Below, in pieces: positions 1 to 9,294 of a stretch of 64,000 nt of DNA. The notes under the pieces are model-generated. The model had not been told where the DNA came from. It did no database searches and saw only the letters and a list, made by a program, of their open reading frames with translations. Numbering within the stretch: position 1 is the stretch's first letter; every line of letters begins with the position of its first letter. The position numbers and the translations under genes are program-made. This DNA comes from Nodosilinea sp. WJT8-NPBG4 (GTDB taxonomy: Bacteria; Cyanobacteriota; Cyanobacteriia; Phormidesmidales; Phormidesmidaceae): NCBI GenBank assembly GCA_019359285.1, contig JAHHHQ010000034.1, positions 62,001-126,000 on the forward strand, written 5' to 3'.

Positions 1-1340
1 GTGGTTCCCGCCTGAGGCTGGCTGTCGAGGTGAATGTGCCCGCGATGGGTGTCGACGATTACCTTTACGATCGCCAGTCCTAGCCCCGTCCCCTGCTCCC
101 CACTGCGCAACCGCGAGGGATCGGCTCGGTAAAAGCGATCGAAGGCGTGGGCGATGGCCTCGTTATCCATGCCAATGCCTGTGTCCTGCACCGTTACCTG
201 AACGGCTGGCTGCCCCTGGTGCTTAATGGGCTTTACTTTGACCGTCACAGTGCCGCCGTTAGGGGTGTACTGCACCGCATTGCTGATCAGGTTGGTGAAT
301 AGCCGGGTGAGCTGGCTGGGATCGCCCAAAATCGTGGAATTGGCGGTGGGGGGAGTCGCCAACAGGGCCGAGGATTTAGACCGTAGTTTGCCAGGAATAT
401 CCTCAGCCACATTCACCCGCAGCGCGATCTGGCGCTCGGTAGCCATCACCTGCTGTTCCTCCAGCACATCCTCCAGCAGCCCTTCCAGGCTGACGGAAGC
501 GGGGGCCAGGGCAATCAGCCCACTCTCCTGACGGGCGAGAAACAGCAGGTCATCCACTAGCCGTCCCAGCCGCCGGGTAAGCCGCTCGATCACCTGAAAC
601 TGCCTCTGCTGAATCTCTACATCGGGGTTAGGGTCCGACAGCGCCACCTGGGCATTGGTCTGAATCACGGCGATCGGGTTGCGCAACTCGTGGGAGGCGT
701 CGGCAGTAAACTGCTTGAGCTGCTGGTATGAGTCGCGCACGGGGGCGATCGCGATCCCCGACAGCAGCCAGCCGATCGCCGCTACCGCCCCCACCATGAG
801 GCTGGTGCCCAGGGCTAGATCCACAATTAAGCGCCGACTGGGTTTCGTCACCTCAAACCACGGATGGCTGACCCGCAGGTAACCCAACACCTGGCCATCG
901 GCCTGCACCCGCTCTGTAATTTGGCGAAAAAAGGTCTCTTGACCCACCCGCACCGTTTCACCTGCTGGGTTCACGTGCAGGGGCACGGGCTGTAGATCTG
1001 TGAAGGTAGACCACAGTAGCTGCCCACCGGGGCCAAACCACTCCAAGTCAATGTGATCGTCTTCGACGGCCCGTGCGTTGTCGCGAAAACTGGCCTCCAC
1101 ATTGACGCGTAACGGTGGGCCGTTGGTATCAACGGTGGCGAAGATGTGATCCCCGGCGACATCGGGCTCAATGACAAGCGATCGCTCTACAACCTCCACC
1201 ACATGATTGAGCGTGTCATCTACCCGTTCAACTAGGGTGGTGCGCACGTAGAGGTAAAAACCGCTGGCAAACAGCAGCAGCAGCACCGCTGTCACCGCCG
1301 TATACCAAAGCGCTAGCCGTCGCCGAGTCGCCTGAAACAT
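1..1340 (-). CDS. Sensor histidine kinase (C-terminus cut by window edge)
   Basis: Two-component sensor kinase read from the complement of 1340 to the left edge; 446 codons are present and the last residues lie outside. A membrane helix near residues 10-30 and a second near 165-185 enclose a periplasmic sensing region of about 130 residues. The H-box reads ASHELRNP with the phosphoacceptor at about His217. An N-box (NLISNAVQYTPNGG), a G1 box (DTGIGM) and a G2 box (GTGLGLAI) follow, so the kinase core is nearly complete. The layout resembles RppB/NrsS-type cyanobacterial kinases, but the ligand cannot be read from the sequence. No response regulator lies upstream; a partner, if adjacent, is beyond the left edge. 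Confidence 0.9.
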   Translation of the reverse strand, partial: MFQATRRRLALWYTAVTAVLLLLFASGFYLYVRTTLVERVDDTLNHVVEVVERSLVIEPDVAGDHIFATVDTNGPPLRVNVEASFRDNARAVEDDHIDLEWFGPGGQLLWSTFTDLQPVPLHVNPAGETVRVGQETFFRQITERVQADGQVLGYLRVSHPWFEVTKPSRRLIVDLALGTSLMVGAVAAIGWLLSGIAIAPVRDSYQQLKQFTADASHELRNPIAVIQTNAQVALSDPNPDVEIQQRQFQVIERLTRRLGRLVDDLLFLARQESGLIALAPASVSLEGLLEDVLEEQQVMATERQIALRVNVAEDIPGKLRSKSSALLATPPTANSTILGDPSQLTRLFTNLISNAVQYTPNGGTVTVKVKPIKHQGQPAVQVTVQDTGIGMDNEAIAHAFDRFYRADPSRLRSGEQGTGLGLAIVKVIVDTHRGHIHLDSQPQAGT

Positions 1341-1761
1341 AGCAATCTAGGGCAATTTTTGAGTGACGAAATCTAGGAATGAGGATGCAATAAAACTCAA
1401 GTTGTGTGGGTTAGGCATCTTGCCTGACCTTGGACAGCCGGGAGGTCTATCCTACGTTATTTGATACGTAATTCTGATGGTGGGCGGTGGCCTTGGCTCC
1501 CTCTTCTAGCGAGGTGGGCAGCGAGTAGAGATCTCTGGGGCGATCGCTGGTTCTATCCTAATCCAGCGACCTGCGGCGGCAAACCTCTTGATTTACCATA
1601 GGTGAGGGGAAATTCCCTGATAGAAGTCTGTCGGGCGTTGCTGGATGCAAGTGTGCATCAAAACTTCACGGCTCTCGTAAAGACAAGCAGCCGTTTGCCC
1701 CTACCCAAATTCATGCTTCAATTCAGCAACACCGCTTGTCGATGTACTGAGGAGACGATTC
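1341..1761. other. Divergent spacer, no gene seen
   Basis: About 420 bases separate the kinase (minus) from the MBL-fold hydrolase (plus), so promoters for both should lie here. An inverted repeat TACGT-N8-ACGTA occupies 1453-1470 and could be an operator. Open frames in this stretch are weak and overlap the start of the next gene, and no RNA gene was recognised. Confidence 0.5.
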
Positions 1762-2805
1762 GTGCCCAATTTTTTAGCTGCTGCAAAGCGTTCAAAGCGG
1801 TGGGGACTGATGGCCCTCGTTGCCACGGCGACCCTTGGCTTTTGCCTCTGGCTAGGCGGGCCGCACTGGCCATCCTCGACGGCCTTGGCCCAAGCTCAAC
1901 CCGCTGTAGAACGGGCCACCCCCACCAATGCCACGGCCTACCGCTTCACCGTTGGTGACTATAGAGCCATGGTGGTGAGCGACGGTACGCTGACCTTTCC
2001 CGTGGGCTTCTTTGTGCCCAATGCGGATCCTGAGGCTGCCGCTGCCGCCCTGACCGACAATTTTTTGCCGACCGACAATGTCTTGGCCCATCTCAACGTG
2101 CTGTACCTGGAGACCGACGAGCACAAGGTGCTGATCGACACCGGGGCGGGCAATACCTTTGGCCCCACCGTGGGCTATCTGGCAAACAACCTGGCAGCGG
2201 TGGGGATCGCACCCAATACCATTGACACCATCATCATCACCCACGCCCACCCCGACCACATCGGCGGCATTCTCGACGACAGCGGCAACCCGGTGTTTGC
2301 TAATGCCAACTACTATATCTCGGAGACAGAGTGGGACTTTTGGACTGCACCGACGGTGGCAATGCCCAACTCGCTGGTGGATGCAGACACCCAGGCAACT
2401 ACGGTGGCAGTAGCGCAGGAATGGCTAGGGGCGATCGCCAGCCGTACGACCCGATTTGCCCTGGGTGATGAGATCATCCCCGGCGTTGTCTCGGTGCCTT
2501 CGGTGGGCCACACCCCTGGGCAGGCCTCTTACCTGATCACCTCCGGCGATGACAGCCTGCTGGCCATGGGGGATGTGTTCTTTAGCGATCCCCTCAACCT
2601 AGAAAACCCTGACTGGGAAGTGGCCTTTGACACCGACCCCACCCAGGGCGTGGCGACGCGGAAGCAGCTGTTGGAGACGGTCACGGGCGATCGACGCCGG
2701 CTGCTGGTGCCCCACATGCCCTTCCCCGGCATTGGCCATGTGCGCGCCCAGGGCGATGCCTACGGTTGGGAGCCGATCGTGTGGGATTTTGGGTTTGAGC
2801 CCTAG
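1762..2805 (+). CDS. Exported MBL-fold metallo-hydrolase
   Basis: 347-residue metallo-beta-lactamase-fold hydrolase. The start is GTG with a GGAG ribosome site about 8 bases upstream. An N-terminal signal region (positive residues, then a helix at about 14-32, then TALAQA) predicts export. The metal motif HAHPDH at residues 161-166 supplies two His, Asp and His ligands, followed by GGILDD. Later histidines in VGHTPGQ and in VPHMPFPGIGH fit the remaining ligands. Spacing and flanking sequence resemble the lactonase/methyl-parathion-hydrolase branch more than true beta-lactamases. The substrate is unknown and no neighbour suggests a pathway. Confidence 0.85.
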   Translation: MPNFLAAAKRSKRWGLMALVATATLGFCLWLGGPHWPSSTALAQAQPAVERATPTNATAYRFTVGDYRAMVVSDGTLTFPVGFFVPNADPEAAAAALTDNFLPTDNVLAHLNVLYLETDEHKVLIDTGAGNTFGPTVGYLANNLAAVGIAPNTIDTIIITHAHPDHIGGILDDSGNPVFANANYYISETEWDFWTAPTVAMPNSLVDADTQATTVAVAQEWLGAIASRTTRFALGDEIIPGVVSVPSVGHTPGQASYLITSGDDSLLAMGDVFFSDPLNLENPDWEVAFDTDPTQGVATRKQLLETVTGDRRRLLVPHMPFPGIGHVRAQGDAYGWEPIVWDFGFEP

Positions 2806-2853
2806 GTTCTAGCTTTGGAACTCGATTAGACATTCAGACCTCAAGCGCAGTAG

Positions 2854-2890
2854 CGAGCAGAACCCCGATGGAGAATCTGGGTTCTGCTCG
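2854..2890 (+). repeat. 12-bp perfect hairpin enclosing a start codon
   Basis: Arms 2854-2865 (CGAGCAGAACCC) and 2879-2890 are exact reverse complements around a 13-base loop that contains the ATG at 2868. There is no trailing T-run. It is either a structural element controlling translation or a terminator-like remnant between the MBL hydrolase and HpsL. Confidence 0.7.
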
Positions 2891-4658
2891 TTGCGATGGA
2901 ATGGGTGGCGATGGGACAAGCGCTGAGCCAGAGGCTACCCTGACAGTGGAAGCCCCATGGGATTTTGCCGTGGTAGATACCCCCCCGCCTCAAGCAAAAG
3001 CGCCTCGACTGCGGCGGCGAGGCAACAGCAAAGAGGATAAGGCGGATCAATCTCCTCTCCTCAGCCGCAAAGAAGAGCGGGCAAAGAAGCGCCAGACCCA
3101 AAAAGCGCGCAAAGAACTGATTCAATACCTAGCAGCAACGTTGTTCGTTGCTGGGCTGATCGGGGTGCTGCTGGCGCTGCTGGGGGAGCCTAAGCTGGCG
3201 CTGGCGGCGGTGGTGGCGATCGCCTGTCTCGCCCTCTCCTTCAAATATCCTCGCCAGGCCATCTATGGGCTGATTATCTACGTGCCCTTTAGCGGCACCG
3301 TTACCTACGCTCTGGGTGGCAGCGGCATTTTGCAGCTGGCTAAAGATGCGATCTACATTCCAGCGCTCCTCGGCGTAATTCAGTTTTGCCGCCGTACTCG
3401 GCAGCCGCTGATTATTCCTCAAATGATCAAAGTGCCGCTACTGGTGCTGCTGGGGTTGTGTAGCCTGACTATGCTGGTGGTCAACGGCGGGCAGCAGCTG
3501 GATGCGGCCGGGGGCGAGGTGCCAATTTTGATTGGGGTGCTGGGCCTAAAGGTGCTGATCGGCTACGTACTGATTATTCCGTGCATTTATTATTTGCTGC
3601 GCGATCGCGAAGACGTCTACTTTCTGCTGCGCCTGCAAGTGGTGCTGATTTTGGTCTGCTGCGGCCTGGGCTTTATTCAGTACATGCTGCTGCGGCTGGG
3701 CATTTGCCAGGGCACTATCGGCGAGGGCGAAGACCTGTTTAAGGCCTCTCTAGAGTCGCGCTGTTTCGTCGGTGGGTCGCTGCTGTATACCCCAGCGCAG
3801 GGGCAAATTCGGCTGCCCGGCACCTTTAACGCGCCCTGGCAGTGGGGCTGGTTTTTGATTTCGAGCGGCTTCTTTGCCTTTGGCACGGCGTTTAGCGATC
3901 GCAGCCCGATCTGGCGCATCGTAGGTCTAGGGTCATTGGCGGCGGTGGGGGTGATGGCGGTGGTCTCGGGGCAGCGCATTGCCCTGGCCCTGGTACCCGT
4001 TACCATTGTGGGCCTGCTGGTGCTGACGGGGCAGGTAGCAAACCTGAAGCGCTTTCTCCCGATTGGCATTGGTCTGGCCGTCATTCTCAGTGTGTTTATG
4101 GCCCAAAACCCAGCGGTGGTCAACGAGCGCTGGGCGAGTTTCGAAAGCCGCTGGAGCGCTTCGCCGCCCCACGAGTTTATTGTGCAGCAGTTTGAGTGGG
4201 CCCAAAAACAGCAGGAGGGCATTTTGGGCCGGGGGGTGGGCCGCGCCACCAACGCCGCCCGCATTTTCGGCAAAACCGAGCTGGTCGAAACCTACCATCC
4301 CAAGCTGATGTACGAGATCGGTCCCCTAGGGCTGTTGGCCACCCTGGCGGTGTACCTCACCCTCACCGTCGCCACCTTCAAAGCCTATCGGTCGATCAAA
4401 GACCCGAACTTGCGTGGGTATGGCGCTTCTATGTGGGTGTTTGTGCTGTTTATCAGCATCTTTCCCTACTACTACCCGCTGGATGTGGATCCGGTGAACG
4501 TGTATTACTGGCTGGCGGCAGGAATTGTGCTCAAACTGCCCGAAATTGACCAAAAAGAGCGGTTGCAGCAGCGTCTAGAAGAGGCCAGTCGCCGCCGCAA
4601 GCTCACCAAGCGCGAGCGCAAGCAGCTCCAGCAGCAGGAGACCATTGTGTTTGAGTAA
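2868..4658 (+). CDS. hpsL: HpsL-like O-antigen-ligase-family membrane protein
   Basis: 596-residue polytopic membrane protein of the Wzy/WaaL (O-antigen ligase) type with about ten hydrophobic helices, a basic N-terminal region (residues 40-85) and a basic cytoplasmic tail (ERLQQRLEEASRRRKL). Stretches such as LSFKYPRQAIYGLI, SGQRIALALVPV, GRGVGRATNAARIFG and YYPLDVDPVNVYYW match my recollection of HpsL, a hormogonium polysaccharide biosynthesis protein of filamentous cyanobacteria. It probably polymerises or ligates exported polysaccharide. The first ATG sits in the loop of a 12-bp hairpin, so an in-frame ATG at 2901 is a credible alternative start. No other hps genes are adjacent. Confidence 0.75.
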   Translation: MENLGSARCDGMGGDGTSAEPEATLTVEAPWDFAVVDTPPPQAKAPRLRRRGNSKEDKADQSPLLSRKEERAKKRQTQKARKELIQYLAATLFVAGLIGVLLALLGEPKLALAAVVAIACLALSFKYPRQAIYGLIIYVPFSGTVTYALGGSGILQLAKDAIYIPALLGVIQFCRRTRQPLIIPQMIKVPLLVLLGLCSLTMLVVNGGQQLDAAGGEVPILIGVLGLKVLIGYVLIIPCIYYLLRDREDVYFLLRLQVVLILVCCGLGFIQYMLLRLGICQGTIGEGEDLFKASLESRCFVGGSLLYTPAQGQIRLPGTFNAPWQWGWFLISSGFFAFGTAFSDRSPIWRIVGLGSLAAVGVMAVVSGQRIALALVPVTIVGLLVLTGQVANLKRFLPIGIGLAVILSVFMAQNPAVVNERWASFESRWSASPPHEFIVQQFEWAQKQQEGILGRGVGRATNAARIFGKTELVETYHPKLMYEIGPLGLLATLAVYLTLTVATFKAYRSIKDPNLRGYGASMWVFVLFISIFPYYYPLDVDPVNVYYWLAAGIVLKLPEIDQKERLQQRLEEASRRRKLTKRERKQLQQQETIVFE

Positions 4659-4834
4659 AGGCATGTTGCGCTGGGTCAGGTTTTGCCATCAGAGGTCGAT
4701 TGTTCGCGCAACTTAATGCGCTTCAGCGGGGCCAGCGTGGTAAAACTCAGGGAAAGCAGTGAGTTAGTTCATAGTACTCCTGAACCAGGCTAGACTATAC
4801 TCTCCCCATCCACGGTTTCTACGGAGACGGCTCA

Positions 4835-5221
4835 ATGGCACAGGCAAAACGTAACGGCGCGATCGCAGAGTCAGACAGCGCCACTGTAGATTTAGACACT
4901 GCGGCTCCAGTCGATGACGATGGCGAAGACACCGTTGTTGAAGCGGTGGATCATGACCAAATCGACGACCTGTTCAAAGACCTCAAGACCCTGTTGAGCA
5001 CCGTCGAAAAGCTGCAAAAAGCTCGGCAAGACGTGGGCGATATCAAACCTCTAATTGTGCGGCTGCTCGACGGCGAACTGGTATCTGGAGACGATTTAGA
5101 AGAATTGCGTGGTGGCATTAGCGGCCTCTCTAAGCTGCTGAAGCTCTACAGCGACTACCAAGGAGCACTGGAGCGCGCCCAACCGGCCCGGGCGATTTTA
5201 GATCAGCTGCTCAAGTCGTAA
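4835..5221 (+). CDS. Conserved hypothetical protein, acidic N-terminus
   Basis: 128-residue soluble protein. The first 45 residues are acidic and low in complexity (DDDGEDTVVEAVDHD). The rest is predicted helical with a heptad-like pattern (LFKDLKTLLSTVEKLQKARQ, then LRGGISGLSKLLKLYSDYQGALERAQ). It has no signal peptide or membrane helix. An ACGGAGACGG ribosome site precedes the ATG, and a TATACT hexamer at 4796-4801 is a possible -10. It looks like a cyanobacterial hypothetical family, but I cannot name a function. Codon use and length support a real gene. Confidence 0.75.
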   Translation: MAQAKRNGAIAESDSATVDLDTAAPVDDDGEDTVVEAVDHDQIDDLFKDLKTLLSTVEKLQKARQDVGDIKPLIVRLLDGELVSGDDLEELRGGISGLSKLLKLYSDYQGALERAQPARAILDQLLKS

Positions 5222-5306
5222 TTATTCGAAGGGTATTCTTGGCCTGTTCTGTGGCGAGGTAGCTAGCGGTTCAAATGCTCCACCGTCATGCAACCGGGAT
5301 CTAGCT

Positions 5307-6227
5307 ATGCTGCCAAAAGACTTTGGGCGTTTAGCTAAAACACCAGACGCTGAAGTCTCCATCGACAACATCCTCGTTCAACGGTTGCTGCGTGACCAGC
5401 ACCCCGATTTGGCGCACCTAGACATTGCGCTAGTCGATGCAGGTTGGGATAATGCCATGTTTCGCCTAGGCGAACGCTTCTCGGTACGGCTTCCCCGCCG
5501 CCAGATCGCCGCTGCCCTAATCGAGCATGAGCAAACCTGGCTGCCGCGCCTTGCCGCTCAACTGCCGATCGCCGTGCCTGTTCCCTGCCGCTTAGGCGTT
5601 CCGGCCCTCGGCTATCCCTGGCAGTGGAGCGTCTTGCCCTGGCTCAGCGGTCGCCCTGCTGATCTAGAACTGCCGCATCCAAGGCAGGCAAGCCGCTTTG
5701 GGGAATTCCTACGGGCTCTGCATACCCCCGCACCAACCAATGCGCCTAAGAATCCCTTTCGCGGCGTGCCGTTGCAAGAACGAGCGGCGGCGATCGCAGA
5801 GCGCCTGACGCGCTTGGAAACCAAAACCGACCTGATCACGCCCACCCTCAAAACCCTGTGGAGGTCAGCCTTAAATGCGCCGATCGATACCCCACCCAGT
5901 TGGCTCCACGGCGATCTTCACCCCCGCAACATCCTAGTCGAAAACGGTCTATTGACTGGCATCATCGACTGGGGCGACATCACCTCGGGCGATCGCGCCA
6001 CTGACCTGGCAGCAGTGTGGATGCTGTTTGAGAATGGGACGGCTAGGCGAGAGGCGATCGCCACCTATGGTCCCCTGTCTGAGGCAACCCTACAGCGAGT
6101 CCTAGGATGGGCTATTTTCTTTGGCGTAGTGCTGCTGGACACTGGCCTAATGGATCATCCCAGGCATGCTGCGATCGGTGAGAAAACGCTGCAACGAATT
6201 GCCGAAGCTGGATACAACGGAATTTAG
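5307..6227 (+). CDS. Aminoglycoside-phosphotransferase-family kinase
   Basis: 306-residue protein with the APH/choline-kinase fold. The catalytic motif HGDLHPRN spans residues 201-208 (Asp203 the base, Asn208 a metal ligand), and the DFG-equivalent IIDWGD lies at 219-224 (Asp221). The N-lobe DAGWDNAMFRLGERFSVRLPRR has the usual nucleotide-binding beta-hairpin. The family phosphorylates small molecules including sugars, choline, homoserine and antibiotics. Chromosomal copies in environmental bacteria are usually metabolic, so resistance should not be assumed. It stands alone, 40 bases before a convergent gene. Confidence 0.85.
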   Translation: MLPKDFGRLAKTPDAEVSIDNILVQRLLRDQHPDLAHLDIALVDAGWDNAMFRLGERFSVRLPRRQIAAALIEHEQTWLPRLAAQLPIAVPVPCRLGVPALGYPWQWSVLPWLSGRPADLELPHPRQASRFGEFLRALHTPAPTNAPKNPFRGVPLQERAAAIAERLTRLETKTDLITPTLKTLWRSALNAPIDTPPSWLHGDLHPRNILVENGLLTGIIDWGDITSGDRATDLAAVWMLFENGTARREAIATYGPLSEATLQRVLGWAIFFGVVLLDTGLMDHPRHAAIGEKTLQRIAEAGYNGI

Positions 6228-6267
6228 CTGAGCTTTGGCAAACGGATCATTGCTGCCAAAGGCATCA

Positions 6268-7551
6268 CTACCGAGCGTTCCACGCTGCCGCTGCATCACT
6301 GACCGCCTGGTCTACTGGTTTTTGGCCCAGCATCGCCGCTTGCAGGTTGTCGTAGATGATCGCTTGCAGTTCCTTAACTCCATCCATAGCGGGGATTAGC
6401 ACTTCGGCCTGGTTCATCTGCTCGGCGCTGACCGATCGCGCCTTTTCCACCCCCTTGGTGCCCTCGGCGGCAAAGTAGCCATCCTCAAGCGCCCCGGTGG
6501 TAGAAGGCAGGACGTTGGCGGCTTTGGCAAAGCTGAGCTGGTTGGTGTCGTTGGTGACATACAGCGCAAAATCCAGCGCCGCATCGGGCGCATCGGTCCC
6601 GGCTGGAATCACCACATTCATCACGGCTACATTGGTCTTGCCGGTGTCGCCGGTAATCTGGGGGCCGCTGCCGGTGACGGCGGCAATGTCGGGGGCATTA
6701 GCCTCAATGGTGGGGAAAAATTCTGCCCCGGTGGACAGCAGCGCCACTTCCCCGGCCTGGAACAGCTCGATCGCCCGGCGATGGCCCTGGGTCAGCACCT
6801 CCTGGGGCAGCAGTTCTTGCTGGTAGAGGTCAGTCCAGTACTGAAAGACGGCACGGCCCGCGTCGGTGTCGAAGGCGGCCTGACCCTGGTCATCCACTAG
6901 CTCGGCTCCCATCTGCACAAAGGATTGCAGCACATCGGCAGAATCTTCGGGCACAAAAGTAGTGAAGTAGGCGTACTTGCCGGTTTTTTCTTTCACCTGG
7001 CGGGCCACCTCGGCCAGCTCAGCGTAGGTGGTGGGCGGGGCCACCCCGGCCTCATTCAAAAGTGACTGGTTGTGCAGGGTGACGTTGGTGGTCAAATACC
7101 AGGGAATACCGAAGCTCTGGCCATTGAGGGTGTTGGCTTCCCAAATGTTGGGCAGATAGACCTGCTTGGCCTCAACGGAAACTTTGTCGTCCAACGGCAT
7201 CCAGGCGTTGCGGCTGGCCAGTTGGGCAGCAAAGTCGGGGTTGAGGTTGACTACGTCGGGAGCCGTGCCAGCGGTGACGGCGGTGAGAATTTTGCTCTGC
7301 ATGTCGGCCCAGGGCACATCGACCCAGCGCACGGTGATGTCGGGGTTTTGCGCTTCGTAGTCCGCAATCAGCCCGTTGAAGTAGTCGGTAAAGTCAGGCT
7401 GGAGCTGCATCGTCCAAAACTCGACTTCTTGACTGCCGCCCTCGGCCGGGGCGGTAGCGCTAGGCTGTCCGCCACCGCAGGCCACTAGCCAGCTCATCAT
7501 TAGGCCCAGCAGGGCAAACAGACCAAAGCGGGCGTAGGGGCGGAGTCTCAT
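6268..7551 (-). CDS. Sugar ABC transporter substrate-binding lipoprotein
   Basis: 427-residue family 1 extracellular solute-binding protein. The leader ends in the lipobox LVAC, with Cys25 the lipidated residue. The mature part has the usual pattern: EFWTMQLQPDFTDYFNGLI, AQNPDITVRWVDVPWADM, TAGTAPDVVNLNP and GVAPPTTYAELAEVAR. These resemble maltose/glycerol-3-phosphate-type binding proteins. It would deliver a carbohydrate to an inner-membrane permease, but no permease or ATPase of this class is in the window. The ligand is unknown. Confidence 0.9.
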   Translation of the reverse strand: MRLRPYARFGLFALLGLMMSWLVACGGGQPSATAPAEGGSQEVEFWTMQLQPDFTDYFNGLIADYEAQNPDITVRWVDVPWADMQSKILTAVTAGTAPDVVNLNPDFAAQLASRNAWMPLDDKVSVEAKQVYLPNIWEANTLNGQSFGIPWYLTTNVTLHNQSLLNEAGVAPPTTYAELAEVARQVKEKTGKYAYFTTFVPEDSADVLQSFVQMGAELVDDQGQAAFDTDAGRAVFQYWTDLYQQELLPQEVLTQGHRRAIELFQAGEVALLSTGAEFFPTIEANAPDIAAVTGSGPQITGDTGKTNVAVMNVVIPAGTDAPDAALDFALYVTNDTNQLSFAKAANVLPSTTGALEDGYFAAEGTKGVEKARSVSAEQMNQAEVLIPAMDGVKELQAIIYDNLQAAMLGQKPVDQAVSDAAAAWNAR

Positions 7552-7645
7552 GGCAAAAAAAGAAGAAGGAAGAACGAAGTGGGAAAAGGGGGCACCCAGT
7601 CACGGTTGTTCATTTTCCCTTAATTTGCGCGATTGCGGTGGAGGT

Positions 7646-8863
7646 TTATAAAATCACCTGCACCTGCTCAGCGCAGGCGATCGCCCGCTCCTTCGCCTCC
7701 TCCACCGTATCCCCCAGGGCCAGGGCTACCCCCATGCGGCGGTTGGGGTGGGCGGTGGGCTTGCCAAACAGCCGCACTTTGCTGGTGGGCACCTGTAGGG
7801 CTTTGTCCAGGCCAGAATATTGGGGATGGTCGCTCTTACCCCCAGCCAAAATCACTGCTGAGGCTCCCGGCTGCACCAGGGTGATTTCGCCAATGGGCAG
7901 GCCCATGATGGCTCGCACGTGCAGCTCAAACTCTGACTGGTGCTGGCTCACCATCGTCACCATGCCGGTGTCGTGGGGGCGGGGGCTGACCTCACTGAAG
8001 TACACGGTCTGAGGTTGATCTGCCTCTCCGGCAATGAATAGCTCGACCCCAAACAGTCCCCAGCCGCCCAGGGCATCGGTGACCGCTTTGGCCATTTCCT
8101 GGCAGGCTGCTAGGGTGTCGGGGTGCAGGGCGCAGGGCTGCCACGACTCGCGGTAGTCGCCCAACTCCTGGCGGTGGCCAATGGGGGGGCAAAAGTGGGT
8201 GCCGTCGATCGCCCGCACTGTCAGCAGCGTGATCTCAGTGTCGAAGGGCACAAAGCCCTCAACGATGACGCGATCGCTCTTACCCCGACCCGCTTCCCCC
8301 GCATAACTCCATGCCGCCAACACTTCAGATTCTTGGCGTACCGTGCTCTGGCCTTTGCCAGAAGAACTCATAATCGGCTTGACCACGCAGGGCAGGCCAA
8401 TGGCTTTGATGGCCTCCAGGTACTCCGCCTCGGTGCCGGCAAAGTGAAAGGGCGAGGTCTTGAGCCCCAATTCTTCTGCTGCCAGCCGCCGGATGCCTTC
8501 GCGGTTCATGGTTAGTTGGGTGGCGCGGGCGGTGGGGATGACCCGCCAGCCTTCGGCCTCCAGTGCTACTAGGGTCTCGGTGGCGATCGCCTCCACCTCC
8601 GGCACGATCAGCCCTGGCTTCTCCTGCTCGACCACTTGGCGGAGCGCCGCGCTATCCAGCATGTCGATGACGTGGCGGCGGTGAGCCACAGTCATGGCCG
8701 GGGCGTGGTCGTAGCGATCGACGGCAATTACCTCCAGACCCAGGCGCACCGCTTCAAGGGCTACCTCACGACCCAGCTCGCCCGACCCCAGCAGCAGCAA
8801 CCGCTGGGCATCGTTGTTCAAGGGGGTGCCCAAGGGTGCTGGCGGCGATGGAGGAGTAGTCAT
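7646..8863 (-). CDS. purT: Formate-dependent GAR transformylase PurT
   Basis: 405-residue ATP-grasp enzyme that makes formyl-GAR from GAR, formate and ATP in purine synthesis. The N-terminal domain has [17 protein letters not shown] and the family-typical [18 protein letters not shown]. The ATP-grasp core contains [15 protein letters not shown] (around residues 160-175), [16 protein letters not shown] and the metal-binding [15 protein letters not shown]. Length is normal apart from a proline-rich N-terminal extension of about 15 residues. It is transcribed away from pilM. Confidence 0.95.
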   Translation of the reverse strand: MTTPPSPPAPLGTPLNNDAQRLLLLGSGELGREVALEAVRLGLEVIAVDRYDHAPAMTVAHRRHVIDMLDSAALRQVVEQEKPGLIVPEVEAIATETLVALEAEGWRVIPTARATQLTMNREGIRRLAAEELGLKTSPFHFAGTEAEYLEAIKAIGLPCVVKPIMSSSGKGQSTVRQESEVLAAWSYAGEAGRGKSDRVIVEGFVPFDTEITLLTVRAIDGTHFCPPIGHRQELGDYRESWQPCALHPDTLAACQEMAKAVTDALGGWGLFGVELFIAGEADQPQTVYFSEVSPRPHDTGMVTMVSQHQSEFELHVRAIMGLPIGEITLVQPGASAVILAGGKSDHPQYSGLDKALQVPTSKVRLFGKPTAHPNRRMGVALALGDTVEEAKERAIACAEQVQVIL

Positions 8864-9294
8864 AACAAGTTGCTCCAGGCGAATAAGAAAGACAGCGCGT
8901 AAAGAAATACAGCGACAGGGCCATAGTTTCTAAATATTAGGTGCTCACTTTTCAGAATTGTGTGTAACATCGCTGGTGATACCAAGCTTTAGTTGGCTTG
9001 GTACTACCTCAGGAGCAACGGCGAGACCATTGGGTCTGCGGGTAGGAGATACAGCATCGGCTATCTCCCAACCCAGAAAATAGTGCTTAAAAAGAAAAGT
9101 GGAAAATCTGAATTAAATTGTGTACCATTCGTTAGCGCTTTTCCCCTAGGGATAACTGCTGGGCCGCTGAATCTCTTCTTGAGTGCCTGAAAAGGGCTTT
9201 TTGGGAGGGAAGAAACGGGCTCGTTTGGGTCTGCTTGGTTGTCACTTTGACCGGGCAGGTTTTCTATATACCCACCTGTTTTTCGGATACTACC
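8864..9294. other. Spacer with hairpins upstream of pilM
   Basis: About 430 bases between divergent purT and pilM without a convincing gene. It holds a hairpin TACCAAGC/GCTTGGTA (8980-8987 with 8996-9003), then AGACC-N4-GGTCT near 9028-9041, then GGAGATA/TATCTCC near 9045-9069. The succession suggests a structured leader or small RNA ahead of the pilus genes. It did not match a riboswitch class that I know. Confidence 0.45.

Noticed and set aside
3677..4298. Long minus-strand frames inside hpsL
   Set aside because: Composition is low-complexity and no start signal or family match is visible; the plus-strand membrane protein explains the region.
5307..6227. Antibiotic-resistance kinase
   Set aside because: Only the general APH fold is supported; there is no mobile context and no resistance-type subfamily match.
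9121..9234. Short open frames in the pilM leader
   Set aside because: They lack a ribosome site and family features and overlap hairpins.
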